Source: Peptococcaceae bacterium (GTDB lineage Bacteria > Bacillota > Peptococcia > Peptococcales > Peptococcaceae). Taken from it: a DNA stretch of 64,000 bases. Where the stretch lies: assembly GCA_017399005.1 (NCBI GenBank), contig JAFQEO010000039.1:43536-107535 (forward strand), written 5' to 3'. The notes under the pieces are model-generated. The model ran no database searches. It saw nothing but the letters and a program-made list of their open reading frames with translations, and was not told the origin of the DNA. Positions 62,539 through 64,000 of the stretch are shown here, piece after piece (position 1 is the first letter of the stretch; each line of letters opens with the position of its first letter). The translations under genes were made by a program, and so were the position numbers.

Positions 62539-63624
62539 CTAAACGAAAAGAGAAAATACGGTTGTAAATATCCATTTGGCCCCATCAGTCAGTAAGTTAC
62601 ATCCTACAGTCAATATCATGAAATAAAATAAATATTTCAAAATGGTCTTGTTAGTACATTTATCACGTTTGTATCTTACAAACTTCTCCCAAGAATCTAA
62701 ATAACTATTACTGCCTTTAGGCTCATTTACCCAATGATAAGCAACAACCTCTGTTATTTCTTTTAATCCACTACCATCAACTTCATTAACATAATGATCC
62801 CAGATCTTTTTCTCTAATTCTCGTGCAGATTTATATCCTTCCGATAGTATATCAACATCAGATTTCGCCATTATTAAGAAATCAATTCGTTCGATTTCAA
62901 CTTTTCTTTTCCCATCGATATTCATTGCCTCTAATAAAGAAGAATCAAGACTACGGTTATAGTTAAATCTCATGTCAATCGTATATTTCTCAGATATTTT
63001 GCTTTCGAGTGCATTATTTTTATTTTCGTGTTTTTTTATAAGCACATTCATAAAAGACTTATTTTTTATACGTAATCTTATATACCGTCTTGGATAGGTT
63101 TCCATTTCTGGTTCTTTATAATTTAATATTGCTGTCGTTGATATTTCTATAATCGTTCCGTGATATTCATGCTTTACCTCTATATCTTTCATTATATCCA
63201 GAGCAAAAATATCGAACTGTAGTTCATTATCCTCTTCTGAACGAACTTGCGTATGTTTACTTACACTATGTTTAACAACAGAATAATTTTCGTTAAAAAT
63301 TGCATTACACAAAGTACTTTCAGAGATAATTTCTCCTAAATCACTTATATCCTTTTTTTCTACATAAGCAGGAATAAAAAAGCTAATTTTTGAAGCCACA
63401 TCTAGATTATTAAACAAAAGACCTATATCTAAAAAAGCCTCTTCATTCACCGAATCTGCTACCCATAAATTAAAATGCACCTTCGCCGAAACTAGGTGTT
63501 GTTTTTCATTTTGAGAACATCGTACACGTTTACCGTGTCTACAATTTCGCATACAATTTGTACCTGTATGATTTAAATCACAAGTAGCTTCTTTTTCGTT
63601 ATACCATAATGCCATACTTGTCAT
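62539..63624 (-). CDS. Two-TM protein of unknown function
   Basis: 361 residues from an ATG at 63624 (AAAGGCG 9 bases upstream). N-terminal Cys/His-rich segment (CDLNHTGTNCMRNCRHGKR) that could bind metal, a long charged middle, and a C-terminal hydrophobic region (about 335-361) with one or two membrane segments. No family recognised; a defence-type effector is possible from the layout only. Ends ahead of the kinase operon. Confidence 0.65.
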   Translation of the reverse strand: MTSMALWYNEKEATCDLNHTGTNCMRNCRHGKRVRCSQNEKQHLVSAKVHFNLWVADSVNEEAFLDIGLLFNNLDVASKISFFIPAYVEKKDISDLGEIISESTLCNAIFNENYSVVKHSVSKHTQVRSEEDNELQFDIFALDIMKDIEVKHEYHGTIIEISTTAILNYKEPEMETYPRRYIRLRIKNKSFMNVLIKKHENKNNALESKISEKYTIDMRFNYNRSLDSSLLEAMNIDGKRKVEIERIDFLIMAKSDVDILSEGYKSARELEKKIWDHYVNEVDGSGLKEITEVVAYHWVNEPKGSNSYLDSWEKFVRYKRDKCTNKTILKYLFYFMILTVGCNLLTDGAKWIFTTVFSLFV

Positions 63625-63811
63625 AACACTCAACGCCTTTACTTAAACATGGTAACATTGTTATTTCCAATTGTTCTATCTATAGTGTATCATAAATTTC
63701 TTATTTTTTCTTCCATAAAACATTCAGTTCAGTATATTTTTTGATAATATTACCAATGACATCTACGAAAAAACAGACATCTTAATCGTATCAAAATGCC
63801 CGGAAAAGAGC

Positions 63812-63840
63812 GATGCCACCGGCTTTACGCCGATGGCATC
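63812..63840 (-). terminator. Terminator of the tRNA cluster
   Basis: Hairpin with arms GATGCCA / TGGCATC and inner CGGC / GCCG, then GCTCTTTTCC on the minus strand, 18 bases after the tRNA-Met 3' end. Confidence 0.75.
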
Positions 63841-63857
63841 TAAATTGACTTTTAATG

Positions 63858-63934
63858 TGGTGGCGGCACAGGGACTTGAACCCCGGACACTACGGGTATG
63901 AACCGTATGCTCTAGCCAGCTGAGCTATGCCGCC
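63858..63934 (-). tRNA. tRNA-Met (CAT anticodon)
   Basis: Minus strand: GGCGGCATAGCTCAGCTGGC, anticodon loop with CAT (GGTTCATACCC), T-arm GTTCAAGTC, acceptor GTGCCGCC and encoded CCA. Full 77-base cloverleaf. It could be elongator Met or the Ile(CAU) form; Met is more likely. Confidence 0.93.
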
Positions 63935-63957
63935 ATATTATATAAACTTTATAAAAA

Positions 63958-64000
63958 AGCTTGTAACCAGAATCGAACTGGTGACCTTTACCTTACCAAG
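63958..64000 (-). tRNA. tRNA-Thr (GGT anticodon), partial
   Basis: Minus strand 3' half: anticodon loop TTGGTAA with GGT, T-arm AGTTCGATT, acceptor GTTACAAGC. CCA not encoded here. The 5' half is beyond the window. Confidence 0.85.

Overview
The window comes from a low-to-mid GC Gram-positive bacterium of the Bacillota (Clostridia or Negativicutes type). The signs are strong AGGAGG ribosome sites, TTG/GTG starts, agr peptide signalling, LPxTG/sortase chemistry, a UviA-type sigma factor, and a conjugation gene set of the Tn1549/CTn class. The genus cannot be fixed from the sequence.

Most of the window reads as one integrative and conjugative element. The conjugation module runs on the minus strand from about 61 kb down to 30.3 kb. 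In transcription order it holds: an ART-HD fusion protein and other leading-region genes, an orphan Dam methylase, a MinD-like ATPase, DUF3852 (VirB2-like), VirB6-like, PrgI-like and VirB4 proteins, a sortase, a giant Cna-B adhesin, an amidoligase/gamma-glutamylcyclotransferase pair, an M23 hydrolase, a ribbon-helix-helix relaxosome protein beside a candidate oriT, a MobP-type relaxase, a toprim protein and the TraG/VirD4 coupling protein. An XRE-ImmA/IrrE-PIN-type operon sits between the relaxosome gene and the relaxase. No integrase is visible. A partial sigma-like regulator at the left edge is the kind of gene that precedes xis/int in Tn916/Tn1549 relatives, so the recombination genes are probably just outside, to the left.

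The left 30 kb is AT-rich cargo. It contains: (1) agr system 1 (A-C-B-D, + strand); (2) a five-gene minus-strand operon with two TIR proteins, a membrane protein, a DUF6232-like protein and a small helical protein, which is a candidate defence system; (3) an ECF sigma/anti-sigma pair; (4) two paralogous beta-helix lipoproteins; (5) a 2256-residue secreted RHS protein with a variable tip; (6) agr system 2 (A-C-B-D, minus strand), whose agrC is split at an A9 tract; (7) a bacteriocin- or toxin-release-like cassette with a UviA-like sigma factor, a UviB/BhlA holin, a CHAP lysin, a C39-like secreted protease and a 125-residue protein with a hydrophobic Gly/Ala core. Four genes of the last cassette have matching promoters of the form NTTACA-16-CTT, unlike normal sigma-A promoters. 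This is the best candidate here for an undescribed regulated system, followed by the dual-TIR operon.

The right end (61.0-63.6 kb) has a kinase-GNAT-ASCH triad and a two-TM protein of unknown function, then a host-like tRNA cluster (Met, partial Thr). The right boundary of the element probably lies between about 61 and 63.8 kb; I could not identify attachment repeats.
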